Shown in pieces: positions 17,000-25,790 of a DNA stretch of 64,000 bases. The notes beneath the pieces are model-generated. The model was not told where the DNA came from. It ran no database searches and saw only the letters and a list, made by a program, of their open reading frames with translations. This DNA is from Candidatus Gastranaerophilales bacterium (GTDB lineage Bacteria > Cyanobacteriota > Vampirovibrionia > Gastranaerophilales > Gastranaerophilaceae). How positions within the stretch are numbered: the stretch's first letter is position 1; each line of letters begins with the position of its first letter. The DNA lies in NCBI GenBank assembly GCA_944325885.1, contig CALVBT010000004.1:248001-312000 (forward strand), in the 5' to 3' direction. Both the position numbers and the translations under genes were made by a program.

Positions 17000-17350
17000 A
17001 TGAGAGTAAAACGCGGAAACGTCTTAAGAAAAAGACATAAAAAAATATTAAAATTAGCTAAAGGCTTTATCGGCGCAAGAAGCAGAATTTTTAAAGTTGC
17101 AAATACTGCTGTAATGAAAAAACTTAAATATCAATACAGAGATAGACGCAACAGAAAAAGAGCTATGCGTCGTTTGTGGATTGTAAGAATCAACGCTGCT
17201 GTTAGACAACACGGCTTGAGCTATTCAAAATTCATGAATGCACTCAAAAAAGCAGATATTCAAGTAAACAGAAAAATGCTTGCAGAAATGGCTGTTAACG
17301 AACCGGAAGCATTTTCTGTTGTTGTAGAATCAGCTAAAGCTAAAGCATAA
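17000..17350 (+). CDS. rplT: Ribosomal protein L20
   Basis: A 116-residue L20 with the usual basic N-terminal extension ([20 protein letters not shown]), [18 protein letters not shown] and the globular C-terminal part [15 protein letters not shown]. It binds 23S rRNA early in 50S assembly and can repress its own operon. An AAGGAAGG Shine-Dalgarno precedes the ATG; a strong terminator follows. Confidence 0.98.
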   Translation: MRVKRGNVLRKRHKKILKLAKGFIGARSRIFKVANTAVMKKLKYQYRDRRNRKRAMRRLWIVRINAAVRQHGLSYSKFMNALKKADIQVNRKMLAEMAVNEPEAFSVVVESAKAKA

Positions 17351-17371
17351 AAAGCTAATTTATAAAAGTTA

Positions 17372-17410
17372 AAAAATACCCCGATTGTCTATGACTTTCG
17401 GGGTATTTTT
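17372..17410. terminator. Intrinsic terminator after rplT
   Basis: A perfect 13-bp stem AAAAATACCCCGA/TCGGGGTATTTTT with a 13-base loop. The A- and T-tracts on both sides make it usable in either direction. Confidence 0.92.
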
Positions 17411-17426
17411 ATTATAATATTGAATT

Positions 17427-17960
17427 ATGAAAAAAATAATATTAACCACACTTGCTATACTTCTTGCCCTGCCGGCTTCTGCATTAATACTGCAGGGTAA
17501 TGCGGAAATTAACACTCAGGCAGCAAGGGAAGAAACTTTTAATAACATAAATTATGCTCTAGGGCCGAACGAATTTCGGGATTACTGGAACGACCCGAAT
17601 TATGCAATCAACTATAACGCACTGAAAAACGGCTCCAACAAAGTAGCAAACAGACAACTGTCTTTGTTTTCTGACGGAACATACGGTGTAAGATATCTTA
17701 ATGACCCTTATCACAATTACTATTACGATGAAAACGGTATTTTGTTCAAAGTAGATGTACTGAACAAACCCTACAATGTTTATCCGCACCGCTCTGTTGC
17801 TTACAACAGATACGGGGCTTTTAAAAACGCAACTTATGTTGTTTCCAAAAACGAACAGTATCTTTATGACATAAACAAAAATCTGCTCGGACACTGGGTT
17901 GAAAATGCCTGCTACGACGAAAACGGCAATGTTTTAATGTTGAGAAAAAATGCAGAATAA
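17427..17960 (+). CDS. Secreted hypothetical protein with YDENG-type repeats
   Basis: A 177-residue protein of unknown function with a clear signal peptide (LTTLAILLALPASA, cut near residue 20). The mature part is rich in aromatic residues and asparagine and contains three short related segments: YDENGILFKVD, YDINKNLLGHW and YDENGNVLML, hinting at a beta-repeat fold. A TATAAT at 17413-17418 leaves only eight bases before the ATG, so the message may be leaderless. It overlaps birA by 11 bases. Confidence 0.7.
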   Translation: MKKIILTTLAILLALPASALILQGNAEINTQAAREETFNNINYALGPNEFRDYWNDPNYAINYNALKNGSNKVANRQLSLFSDGTYGVRYLNDPYHNYYYDENGILFKVDVLNKPYNVYPHRSVAYNRYGAFKNATYVVSKNEQYLYDINKNLLGHWVENACYDENGNVLMLRKNAE

Positions 17961-18681
17961 AAAACTTTTACATTTTGATTGTATAAACTCCACAAATACA
18001 TATTCTATAGAGCATTTTGACGACCTTGAAGACAAAACAGTTGTTTCTGCAGACAAACAAACTGCGGGCAGAGGCCGTTTTGACAGAAAATGGATTTCGG
18101 AATCTGAAGAAAATATTTATGTTTCTTTTGTTTTAAAACCAGAAAATAAAAACCATCTGACAAACCTTACCCAGTATTTGTGTGTAGTTTGTGCAAAAAT
18201 TCTTGAAAACTATAATGTACAGCCCGAAATAAAATGGCCAAATGATGTTCTTGTGAATGGAAAAAAAATCTGCGGTATTCTTTGTGAAACAAAGTTGAAA
18301 CAAAATAAAATACAGGGTGTTGTCCTCGGTATAGGTATAAATTTAAATATGCCGGAGGAGCTGATAAAAACAATAGACAGACCGGCTACATCGCTGAATC
18401 TGGAAACAAAACAAAAAATAGACAAACAAAAATTCTTCAACACGCTTGTGGAAATGTTTTTTGAAAATTATGAATACGTAGCAGAAAAAGGCTTCTCTTC
18501 CTTTAAAGAGGATTATTTAAAAAGAATACATTTTCTTGGCAAAAAAATTTTTATACAACAAAGAGATAATGCTCAAAAGCTGCCTCTTTTAGCAAAAACA
18601 ATTGATAACAACGGAAACTTGATTGTTCTTGATGACAAAAAAGAAGAAAAAACCGTATATTCCGGTGACTTAATTCTTTAA
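17950..18681 (+). CDS. birA: Biotin-[acetyl-CoA-carboxylase] ligase
   Basis: A 243-residue BirA of the short type without the N-terminal DNA-binding domain. Motifs: STNTY, DKQTAGRGRFDRKWIS (biotinyl-AMP binding loop), IKWPNDVLVNGKKICGIL, and VLGIGINLN. It attaches biotin to carrier proteins such as the acetyl-CoA carboxylase subunit; lacking the helix-turn-helix it cannot act as a repressor. Its start overlaps the secreted protein gene by 11 bases. Confidence 0.93.
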   Translation: MQNKKLLHFDCINSTNTYSIEHFDDLEDKTVVSADKQTAGRGRFDRKWISESEENIYVSFVLKPENKNHLTNLTQYLCVVCAKILENYNVQPEIKWPNDVLVNGKKICGILCETKLKQNKIQGVVLGIGINLNMPEELIKTIDRPATSLNLETKQKIDKQKFFNTLVEMFFENYEYVAEKGFSSFKEDYLKRIHFLGKKIFIQQRDNAQKLPLLAKTIDNNGNLIVLDDKKEEKTVYSGDLIL

Positions 18682-18727
18682 ATAAGGTATTATAATTTTA
18701 TTGCAAAACAATAAAAAGGAACAATTT

Positions 18728-19027
18728 ATGCAGGAAAAGACTGTAGGTAAGTCAGACAATAAAATTATAATAACTGTTTCCGGAGTGGACAGAATCGGCA
18801 TTGTAGCCAAAGTTGCAAATGTTCTCGCAGAATATAAAGTCAACATAGAAGATATTAAACAAACAATCATGCAGGATTACTTTGTAATGTTTCTTCTGGG
18901 AGATATTTCCAAAGCCGACAAATCTTTTAAAGAAATAAAAGAAGCTCTGCAAAAAGCAGGCGAAGAACTCCAGATGGAAATCTGGGTTCAGAAAAAACAA
19001 ATTTTTGACAAAATGCACACAATTTAA
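18728..19027 (+). CDS. ACT-domain protein (UPF0237 type)
   Basis: A 99-residue protein consisting of one ACT domain: [21 protein letters not shown], then [21 protein letters not shown]. It matches the small UPF0237/GcvR-like family, probably a ligand-binding regulator. The ATG at 18728 is preceded by AAAAAGGA; the longer TTG frame from 18701 is rejected. It forms a pair with the UPF0210 gene 14 bases downstream, a conserved pairing in many bacteria. Confidence 0.9.
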   Translation: MQEKTVGKSDNKIIITVSGVDRIGIVAKVANVLAEYKVNIEDIKQTIMQDYFVMFLLGDISKADKSFKEIKEALQKAGEELQMEIWVQKKQIFDKMHTI

Positions 19028-19041
19028 CTAAAGGAAAAAAG

Positions 19042-20409
19042 ATGTCATCAATAAACGCCGACTCTATACTAGAAACAATTGACATGATACGTGTCCACCA
19101 CCTTGATATAAGAACAGTGACACTGGCTTTGAGCCTTCGTGACTGTTGTGACAGTGATGTAAAAATAGTCGGAGAAAAAATCTATAACAAAATTACAAAA
19201 TATGCAAAAAATCTGGTATCTCTCGCAAACGAAATTGAGGAAGAATACTCTATCCCTATAATTAACAAGAGAATCTCAGTCACTCCAATATCACTTGTTG
19301 GCGAATCCTGCAAAGAATACGACTATGTTTACCTTGCACAAGTTTTAGACAAAGCAGCGCAAGAAGTCGGAGTAAATTTTATAGGCGGATTCGGCGCACT
19401 TGTAGAAAAAGGCTGTACAAAAGGAGATGCAGCTCTTATAGAAAGCATACCGGAAGCCCTGTCCAAAACAGAAAGAATCTGCTCTTCCATTAATGTAGCC
19501 AGCTCCAAAGCCGGAATAAATATGGATGCTGTCTTAAAAATGGGAACAACAATCAAAAAAGCAGCAAAACTTACTGCAGACCGTGACGGGATAGGTGCCG
19601 CAAAACTCGTATGCTTCTGCAATGTACCCGGGGACAATCCCTTTATGGCAGGGGCATTCCATGGTTATGGAGAACCGGAATGCGCATTAAACGTTGGAGT
19701 TTCCGGCCCAGGTGTAGTACGTGCGGCAATAGAAGCACTGCCAAAAAACACAAGCTTTGGCGATATGGCGAACAAAATAAAACAAATTGCCTACAAAATA
19801 ACTTCCACAGGAGAACTCGTCGGAAGAGAAATGGCACAAAGAATGCAAATACCTTTCGGCATAATAGATTTGTCGCTTGCTCCTACTCCGGAAATAGGCG
19901 ACAGTGTAGCAGGTATTTTTCAGGCAATGGGTCTGGAACATGCCGGAGCGCACGGAACAACAGCAGCTCTGGCAATGCTCAATGATGCTGTAAAAAAAGG
20001 CGGTATAATGGCAAGCTCGCATGTTGGCGGTCTTTCAGGTGCTTTTATCCCTGTTTCGGAAGACGCAGGAATGATAGAAGCAGCAACAAAAGGCTGTTTG
20101 ACCTTTGACAAACTGGAAGCAATGACCTCTGTTTGTTCTGTAGGACTGGATATGATAGCCATACCGGGTGACACACCGGCTGACACAATATCAGGCATTA
20201 TCGCTGACGAAATGGCAATAGGTATGATTAACAAAAAAACTACAGCAGTAAGAGTAATCCCTGCGCCAAATAAAAAAGCCGGCGACAAAGTTGTATTCGG
20301 CGGACTGCTGGGTGAGGCTCCTATTATGAACGTCAACAATCTTTCAAGCACAAAGTTTGTGCAAAGAGGCGGTAGAATACCGGCACCTATACACAGTTTG
20401 AACAACTAA
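19042..20409 (+). CDS. UPF0210 (DUF711, PFL-like) family protein
   Basis: A 455-residue protein of normal length for UPF0210. Family segments include [20 protein letters not shown] near the start, [39 protein letters not shown]-like [24 protein letters not shown], and [19 protein letters not shown]. The biochemical role is not established; a glycyl-radical-like or ligand-binding fold has been suggested for relatives. It is cotranscribed with the ACT-domain gene, which may sense its ligand. Confidence 0.9.
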   Translation: MSSINADSILETIDMIRVHHLDIRTVTLALSLRDCCDSDVKIVGEKIYNKITKYAKNLVSLANEIEEEYSIPIINKRISVTPISLVGESCKEYDYVYLAQVLDKAAQEVGVNFIGGFGALVEKGCTKGDAALIESIPEALSKTERICSSINVASSKAGINMDAVLKMGTTIKKAAKLTADRDGIGAAKLVCFCNVPGDNPFMAGAFHGYGEPECALNVGVSGPGVVRAAIEALPKNTSFGDMANKIKQIAYKITSTGELVGREMAQRMQIPFGIIDLSLAPTPEIGDSVAGIFQAMGLEHAGAHGTTAALAMLNDAVKKGGIMASSHVGGLSGAFIPVSEDAGMIEAATKGCLTFDKLEAMTSVCSVGLDMIAIPGDTPADTISGIIADEMAIGMINKKTTAVRVIPAPNKKAGDKVVFGGLLGEAPIMNVNNLSSTKFVQRGGRIPAPIHSLNN

Positions 20410-20425
20410 AAAAGAGGCTATTTTG

Positions 20426-21376
20426 ATGATGCAAAATACAGAAATTATTGAAAATACACAAAAAACAGAACAAGAAAATAACAATATTGTATTATGTAAA
20501 AGAATTTTTGCTTTTTTGATAGATATTAATATTTACAACGCTTTTATGTATATATGTTGTTACATTGTTAGAAGATTATTCCCCGAATTTCAAGGTTTAG
20601 GACTTTTTACTCCTGTAATCGGAGTTATTGTATATACGATATATACAGGGCTTATGAATAGCAGACTCTGTAAAGGACAAACTTTAGGCAAAATTTACTT
20701 GAATATAAAAACAGTAAATGAAAACAACGAATTTTTGTCTGTACCTGTATCTTTATTCCGCTCTTTAATTTTTTCTTTAATATTTTTCTATATAATAGAT
20801 TCTTCTGCTCTGTCTTTTAACGAAGAATTTTCAACACCGGTACAAATATACTATTTTGTAAAAAACTTTTTATTCTTTTTATTAATTCTTGTATTCTTAT
20901 TCAATACAAAAACAAGACAAACAATGCACGACTACTTTACAAAAAGCTTTGTGATTAACAAAAAAGATTCTATAAAAAATCTCAAAACAACTCTTAATTT
21001 TAGCAATTTATTTTTACCAATAGTTTCTTTGATTTGTTTTTTGTTTATTCTACAAATACAAACAGGCATATATAAAATGAAAAAAGAATATTTTGGATTG
21101 ACGGCAAATATCCAAACAAAAACGCAAAAAACCGTAAAATCTTGTCAACAAACATTTAATGATAAAGGAAGCGGTCTTCTTGTCATTATAAAAACAGACA
21201 ATGTACATGATGACAAATTATCAAAAGAGGTTGCCCAAATTTTTAAACAAAATAACATAAGCAAAACACATAATTTTATACAAGTATCGCTCATAAAACA
21301 AATAAACACTGGTTTCAAACACACAACCATAGAAAAATTGACTAAAACATATTACACAAAAGAAATAAAAAACTAA
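20426..21376 (+). CDS. RDD-domain integral membrane protein
   Basis: A 316-residue membrane protein with an RDD domain (CKRIFAFLIDINIYN; KGQTLGKIYLNIKT; then TRQTMHDYFTKSFV). About four transmembrane segments cover residues 30-210 and a soluble C-terminal region of about 100 residues follows the last helix. RDD proteins are poorly characterised; some relate to ion or antibiotic tolerance. TTG 20423, ATG 20426 and ATG 20429 are consecutive possible starts. Its 3' end overlaps the convergent gene by four bases. Confidence 0.75.
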   Translation: MMQNTEIIENTQKTEQENNNIVLCKRIFAFLIDINIYNAFMYICCYIVRRLFPEFQGLGLFTPVIGVIVYTIYTGLMNSRLCKGQTLGKIYLNIKTVNENNEFLSVPVSLFRSLIFSLIFFYIIDSSALSFNEEFSTPVQIYYFVKNFLFFLLILVFLFNTKTRQTMHDYFTKSFVINKKDSIKNLKTTLNFSNLFLPIVSLICFLFILQIQTGIYKMKKEYFGLTANIQTKTQKTVKSCQQTFNDKGSGLLVIIKTDNVHDDKLSKEVAQIFKQNNISKTHNFIQVSLIKQINTGFKHTTIEKLTKTYYTKEIKN

Positions 21377-21939
21377 TCTTCACTAATTGTGCCGATTACA
21401 TTGTAAACATAAGCACCCAAAGCACCGAGAGCTGCACCCGGAAGAACATAAGCCCAGACAGGTCTGGCCTGTTTTACTGCGCTTTTGATATTTGCTTCTG
21501 TCAAAATTTTTGCTGCCCTGACTTTATTCACAGCTTTTTCTGTCAAATTATGAACTTCTTTTTGTACTTCAGCAGGTGCTGCTTTAATTTTTTCTTTTGC
21601 AGCTTTAGCAAGTTTTACAGCCTCTGCTTTCAGTTGTTTGTCGCTGCCTGCCTGATCATATTTTACAGAAGCTTTTGTTCTTTCGATAAAAAGCTGCAAA
21701 GCCTGATTATCTTTGTCTTTTCCGGCTGTTTTAAACAAATCTGACAAAACTGCCTTTTTGGCATTCTTTATATTATTTTCTTTTAAAACCTCTGATTCGC
21801 CAAACATGACAGAATCAATTTCGGGTTTGTGAACAGGCATAAAATGACGCAACGCAAGACCTGCACCGGCTCCGGCTGCTGCCACCAGCGGTATGTTTAC
21901 GTTTTTAGGTTCTGTGTTTTTGATTACACAAACTTGCAT
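21373..21939 (-). CDS. Hypothetical helical protein with two glycine-zipper segments
   Basis: A 188-residue protein of unknown function. It has two small-residue-rich hydrophobic stretches, one near the N-terminus (NIPLVAAAGAGAGLAL, residues 14-30) and one near the C-terminus (VLPGAALGALGAYVYNVIG), with a long lysine/alanine-rich helical region between them. The layout suggests a membrane hairpin with a large loop. It is preceded by a consensus promoter and a structured leader (21996-22090). No homologue was recognised. Confidence 0.6.
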   Translation of the reverse strand: MQVCVIKNTEPKNVNIPLVAAAGAGAGLALRHFMPVHKPEIDSVMFGESEVLKENNIKNAKKAVLSDLFKTAGKDKDNQALQLFIERTKASVKYDQAGSDKQLKAEAVKLAKAAKEKIKAAPAEVQKEVHNLTEKAVNKVRAAKILTEANIKSAVKQARPVWAYVLPGAALGALGAYVYNVIGTISED

Positions 21940-21995
21940 TTTTACTACCTGTAATTAATACTTTCTGAATAAAAATTCTCTTCTTAAAAAATGGA

Positions 21996-22048
21996 GTTTA
22001 AGCACTGTCTATAGTGGATTTTCACCCTTAGGACCGATGACCTTAAAC
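21996..22048 (-). ncRNA. Structured leader RNA, candidate riboswitch or small RNA
   Basis: On minus, GTTTAAG (22048-22042) and CTTAAAC (22002-21996) pair as a 7-bp closing stem around about 39 bases that are GC-richer than the flanks and contain smaller inverted repeats (CACT/AGTG with GTG/CAC alternatives). It begins a few bases after a consensus promoter and lies 57 bases before the hypothetical gene at 21939. A T6 run follows the structure four bases on, so it could also act as a terminator. No known riboswitch class was recognised. Confidence 0.4.
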
Positions 22049-22061
22049 ATAAATTTTTTAC

Positions 22062-22090
22062 ATTGTATCACCGCATGCACAGTCTGTCAA
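22062..22090 (-). promoter_or_regulatory. Consensus sigma70-type promoter
   Basis: On minus, TTGACA (22090-22085) and TACAAT (22067-22062) are separated by exactly 17 bases, the best promoter match in the window. It lies just beyond the amidase stop codon and drives the leader and the gene at 21373-21939. Confidence 0.75.
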
Positions 22091-22092
22091 CA

Positions 22093-23595
22093 CTATTGGT
22101 GGTTAATCCCTGCAGATGAATTTACACTGTTTAACAAATATGTTTCCAGCCCGTTTTTTAACGCCACAGCCGCTTTTTGTCTAAAACCTTCCTGCAAAAG
22201 CAGTTGATAATCCTCAGGATTTATCATATAAGCAACCTCTACCAGCACTGACAATGGCATTGTTGGTCTTGTCAAAGCAAGGCTCTTCATACAAACACCG
22301 TCATCCATGGTATTCAATTCTTTTACCATAGAATCTCTCAAAGTTTTTGCCAGTTCCACAGCCTCTCTGTTGTAAAAATAAGAGGCCGAACCGTGTTTTA
22401 AATACGGATTTTTGCCGTCCTCAAGAGCATTTGAATGTATGCTTATTAAAAACAAAGAATCACTATCTTTTGCAATTTTGACTCTTTTATACAAATCAAC
22501 AGCCGTGTCGTCAGTACGTGTCATAACAACATCTGCGCCCTGTTCAATAAGAACCTGCTGCAATTTTTTTGCAATATCAAGATTTATATCTTTTTCCTTT
22601 ACTCCGGTAGGCCCGATTGCACCGTCATCACAGTCACCGCCATGACCTGCATCAATTGTCACTTTAATACCGTTTAGAGGTTCTTTTAGATTTATTTGCG
22701 GTGTTTTTCTTATTTTTAAAACAAGAGTGTTGCCCTCATAATAAGCATTGTAACCCCACAACTTGTCTTGAGTTTCTATAAAATAAGTAGAAAGATTATC
22801 GGACTCTATAGTATTTATTGCCAGAGATTTTAAATTTCCTGAAGTTTTAAACATCATTGTATCAGCGGGATTTTTGCTGATATTATACAAATCCAGCCTC
22901 AAACCGTTTTCTGTTTCCGTAATTTTATAAGGAACCTGATAGGTTAAGTCTGTTTTTATATAATTAAATAACCCGTCTTCATCGAGTTTTACCCCTGTTG
23001 CTTGCGCAAGCAATTTTCCGTTTACCGTAGAATATGTAACAATATTTTCTGCTTTGACCCAGGCATTTTCCGACGGGGATAAAGAAACCCTGTAATAACC
23101 GCCTTTTTTGCCGTTCAACAGCAGGGCCGTATTGTTATCAAGATGTGTAATTCTTTTTGCATATTCATCCGGCTGCGCACGCAGAGGTGTGTTATTTTTT
23201 ACAATAGTTGCATAAATATACTGATTTTCCGGAAAAACCTCTGTCTGAGGCTCTTTTACCATAAGATTTTCTTTAGGAACTTTTTTTACAACATAGGTGA
23301 ACATATCGTGTTCAACATTGTTTTGAGAATCTATTTTTATCTGGTTAAAACCGTCTTTTAAAGGAACAACTTCTACAAAAGAACCGTTTTCATAGACTTT
23401 TACTTCTTTTCCGTTAATAGTTAATTTTGAGCTTGGGGTAGTGTTCCCGACAAAAAATGTAGAAGCAGCACTTGTTTCTGTGTTGGGTGTTTTTGGATAA
23501 AAAATCTGCAAAGCATCAGCACTCAAACAATTAAAAAAGAATGCCGCAGATAATAAAAAACAGGTATTTTTAAAAAGTTTATCAATATTTTTCAT
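22093..23595 (-). CDS. N-acetylmuramoyl-L-alanine amidase with SH3-like domain
   Basis: A 500-residue secreted protein. Residues 1-28 form a signal peptide; about 125-185 resemble an SH3b domain (TPLRAQPDEYAKR ... YYRVSLSP); 210-300 are an AMIN-like beta region; 310-490 are an Amidase_3 domain with TIDAGHGGDCDDGA, the zinc glutamate in VKEKDIN, ISIHSNALED and the late catalytic LVEVAYMINP. It cleaves the stem peptide from MurNAc during division or turnover. It stands alone, 66 bases of sequence separating its end from the next gene's promoter region. Confidence 0.9.
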   Translation of the reverse strand: MKNIDKLFKNTCFLLSAAFFFNCLSADALQIFYPKTPNTETSAASTFFVGNTTPSSKLTINGKEVKVYENGSFVEVVPLKDGFNQIKIDSQNNVEHDMFTYVVKKVPKENLMVKEPQTEVFPENQYIYATIVKNNTPLRAQPDEYAKRITHLDNNTALLLNGKKGGYYRVSLSPSENAWVKAENIVTYSTVNGKLLAQATGVKLDEDGLFNYIKTDLTYQVPYKITETENGLRLDLYNISKNPADTMMFKTSGNLKSLAINTIESDNLSTYFIETQDKLWGYNAYYEGNTLVLKIRKTPQINLKEPLNGIKVTIDAGHGGDCDDGAIGPTGVKEKDINLDIAKKLQQVLIEQGADVVMTRTDDTAVDLYKRVKIAKDSDSLFLISIHSNALEDGKNPYLKHGSASYFYNREAVELAKTLRDSMVKELNTMDDGVCMKSLALTRPTMPLSVLVEVAYMINPEDYQLLLQEGFRQKAAVALKNGLETYLLNSVNSSAGINHQ

Positions 23596-23708
23596 AACAA
23601 AATTATCTATTAAATGAACATTGCATGCAAAAATTTAACTTTTTTTAAAAAATAAAACATTTATTTATAAATAAGAACTATTATTTTATAATAAACACCA
23701 TACACTCA

Positions 23709-23733
23709 ATTAATTAAAAATGCTTTAATTAAT
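23709..23733. repeat. AT-only inverted repeat upstream of hypothetical gene
   Basis: ATTAATTAAA and TTTAATTAAT form perfect 10-bp arms around a 5-base spacer (AATGC), about 40 bases before a TATAAT at 23771 and 100 bases before the gene at 23833. It may be an operator; in such AT-rich sequence chance is possible. Confidence 0.35.
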
Positions 23734-23832
23734 AGTAATAAAACATTGATTTATTGTTTACAAACCGTAATATAATAGCAAAAATTTTTATATTTTTACT
23801 TTTAACATATAAATTAATGAGCGATACTTATT

Positions 23833-25338
23833 ATGAATATTTCCAAAATTAATACACAAAATTGTATAAGAAGTAATATAGCTTTTCAAATAGAAACAAA
23901 ACCCTCTTTTGTTTCTCAAACAGAAGATATTAATAGTTTTTATAACACAAATCTCTTAACAGACTCATTATATTCAAAAAACAAATATCATAAACAAATA
24001 ATTGTATCATCAAAAGATATAGACTATTTAAACAAAATAAAAAAAGAATATTCGAAAAAATTTTATATATTAACAAACGGTTACACTAAACCCGCAACAA
24101 TAAATATTGGTAAAGATATTCTTAAGCTCTTCAATCAGTATAACAAGGAAGTTTTAAAATATGCGGAACAAAATCATATAAACTACATATCTTCTGAAAA
24201 TTTATCAATAAATGAACTTCGCAAATTTATAAATTTTATAGATTTAATAATACCACCTAATACAACAAAAAAAATATCTTCTATAAATAAAAACCATATT
24301 AACTTAATATCTTTTAATGGAACAAAGATAGAGTTAACTGAAAAACAAAAAAAAGAATGTCATTACATTATACATTCTTATTCCTTAGTGTGTGCTGGTA
24401 TTTCCGCAATGATGGGTGAAGCTTGTGCAGCAGGTGCAGATATTCCTTTTTTGGTTACAGCTGAAACAGGAATGTTTGCTGCTTTAGCTGGTACCTTAAA
24501 TGCTCCTTGGGGTGCTGCTATGCTTCACGGGGCAAAACACATGTCTTCTGCTGGGATAATAGGAGGCAAAGTATTAAAATGGATTAACAGCATTGCCTCT
24601 ATTGGTGGTCATGTAGTGACAGGTCCTACAACTGGTGGTATTGGTAACGTTGCGATTTCAAGTTATTTAAGAGCCTCAAATGCCGCTTTAACTGCGTCAT
24701 TTTGTGAAGCAATGGGGTGGGCCTTTGTAAAAGATTATAAAAACGGATTAATGACAACTAAGCAAAAATCAAAAGAACTTATAGCCTTTGGTGTCTTTAA
24801 TATGCTAATTAGTGGTTTCGATTCACATTTAGACTTAGAAAATCCAGCATCTTTTTTAGATAGCACTATTTCAAAAGCTTTTGGCATGTCACTGGCAAAT
24901 AACATGCCAAGTCAATACGCTTCTTTCATAAATGCATCCATGAAAATTTTATCAAAACATCCAATAACAATGGTGGCTAAAGGATTAGAAATTATAACAC
25001 CAGCGCTAGCATCTCATTTAATAGAAAATAATGGAAAAATTAAAGATAATTTCTTAGAAAATATAATAAAAGGTTCAATTTATTCTCTTGTATGTGGAAA
25101 TTTGCTTGGAAATAATTCAAATAACTATCAAATAACGACAAAATCAAAAAATTATATAATATACATGATGAATGACCCATATATCCAAAAATTAATAGAA
25201 AATAACCTAATAAGCAATGGTATCAAATCTTATGGCAAGTATAAAATAGACAAAAATACATTAGATTCTCTTGAGTCAATATACAATGAACTAATTCCTC
25301 GTATTACTGATATAATAAAAACAACCAAAGGGCTTTAA
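23833..25338 (+). CDS. Large hypothetical protein with tagged N-terminus and glycine-rich membrane core
   Basis: A 501-residue protein not confidently assigned. The N-terminus MNISKINTQN...NIAFQ fits the lineage tag. Residues 1-175 are soluble and lysine-rich. Residues about 178-300 are rich in Gly, Ala and Ser with two similar hydrophobic stretches (CAAGADIPFLVTAETGMFAA and TGPTTGGIGNVAISSYLRAS), spaced by a GIIGGKVLKW link; this pattern resembles DUF697/YcjF-type glycine-rich helical domains, but the match is only visual. The C-terminal 200 residues are again soluble. Codon use is more AT-rich than in the housekeeping genes. It is followed after one base by another tagged gene. Confidence 0.65.
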   Translation: MNISKINTQNCIRSNIAFQIETKPSFVSQTEDINSFYNTNLLTDSLYSKNKYHKQIIVSSKDIDYLNKIKKEYSKKFYILTNGYTKPATINIGKDILKLFNQYNKEVLKYAEQNHINYISSENLSINELRKFINFIDLIIPPNTTKKISSINKNHINLISFNGTKIELTEKQKKECHYIIHSYSLVCAGISAMMGEACAAGADIPFLVTAETGMFAALAGTLNAPWGAAMLHGAKHMSSAGIIGGKVLKWINSIASIGGHVVTGPTTGGIGNVAISSYLRASNAALTASFCEAMGWAFVKDYKNGLMTTKQKSKELIAFGVFNMLISGFDSHLDLENPASFLDSTISKAFGMSLANNMPSQYASFINASMKILSKHPITMVAKGLEIITPALASHLIENNGKIKDNFLENIIKGSIYSLVCGNLLGNNSNNYQITTKSKNYIIYMMNDPYIQKLIENNLISNGIKSYGKYKIDKNTLDSLESIYNELIPRITDIIKTTKGL

Positions 25339-25339
25339 A

Positions 25340-25786
25340 ATGAACATCACCCAAATAAATAATTTCAACAAAAATATATCCTTTAAAAAATCTTCGGATA
25401 AAGATTCAACTTATTGGTTAATAAAAAATCCTGACTCCGGAGAAGATTTAATGGAAAAGCATTTTGCTCTTGATTTTATAAATAAATTTCCCAACTGGGA
25501 ACAGGATAAAAATCTGGTTCACAGGCTTAAACAAGATACAATTAAAGCTCGTATCCAAGGAAAAATTCACTCAAAATGGCATGAATTTGACACCTTTCCG
25601 GGTTTATCTGTGCTTCTTTATGGAATAATTACGGCTTTATCCGTTGCAATGCTTATTAAACATAAAGATTTATCAAAAGGAGAAAAGATTTTGTTTAAAG
25701 CAGCAGCAATACTATCTCCTCTTTTTGCAGCAGATAATCTAAAATATATTTTTACAGGTAACCATTTTTTTAACAAAAAGAAGTAA
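25340..25786 (+). CDS. Small tagged membrane protein
   Basis: A 148-residue protein of unknown function. It starts MNITQINNFNKNISFKK, the clearest example in the window of the N-terminal tag. A soluble acidic/aromatic middle part (about residues 20-85) is followed by a hydrophobic segment LLYGIITALSVAMLI and a second weaker one (ILFKAAAILSPLFAA). It starts one base after the 501-residue gene and is surely cotranscribed, so the two may act together at a membrane. Confidence 0.65.
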   Translation: MNITQINNFNKNISFKKSSDKDSTYWLIKNPDSGEDLMEKHFALDFINKFPNWEQDKNLVHRLKQDTIKARIQGKIHSKWHEFDTFPGLSVLLYGIITALSVAMLIKHKDLSKGEKILFKAAAILSPLFAADNLKYIFTGNHFFNKKK

Positions 25787-25790
25787 CAAT

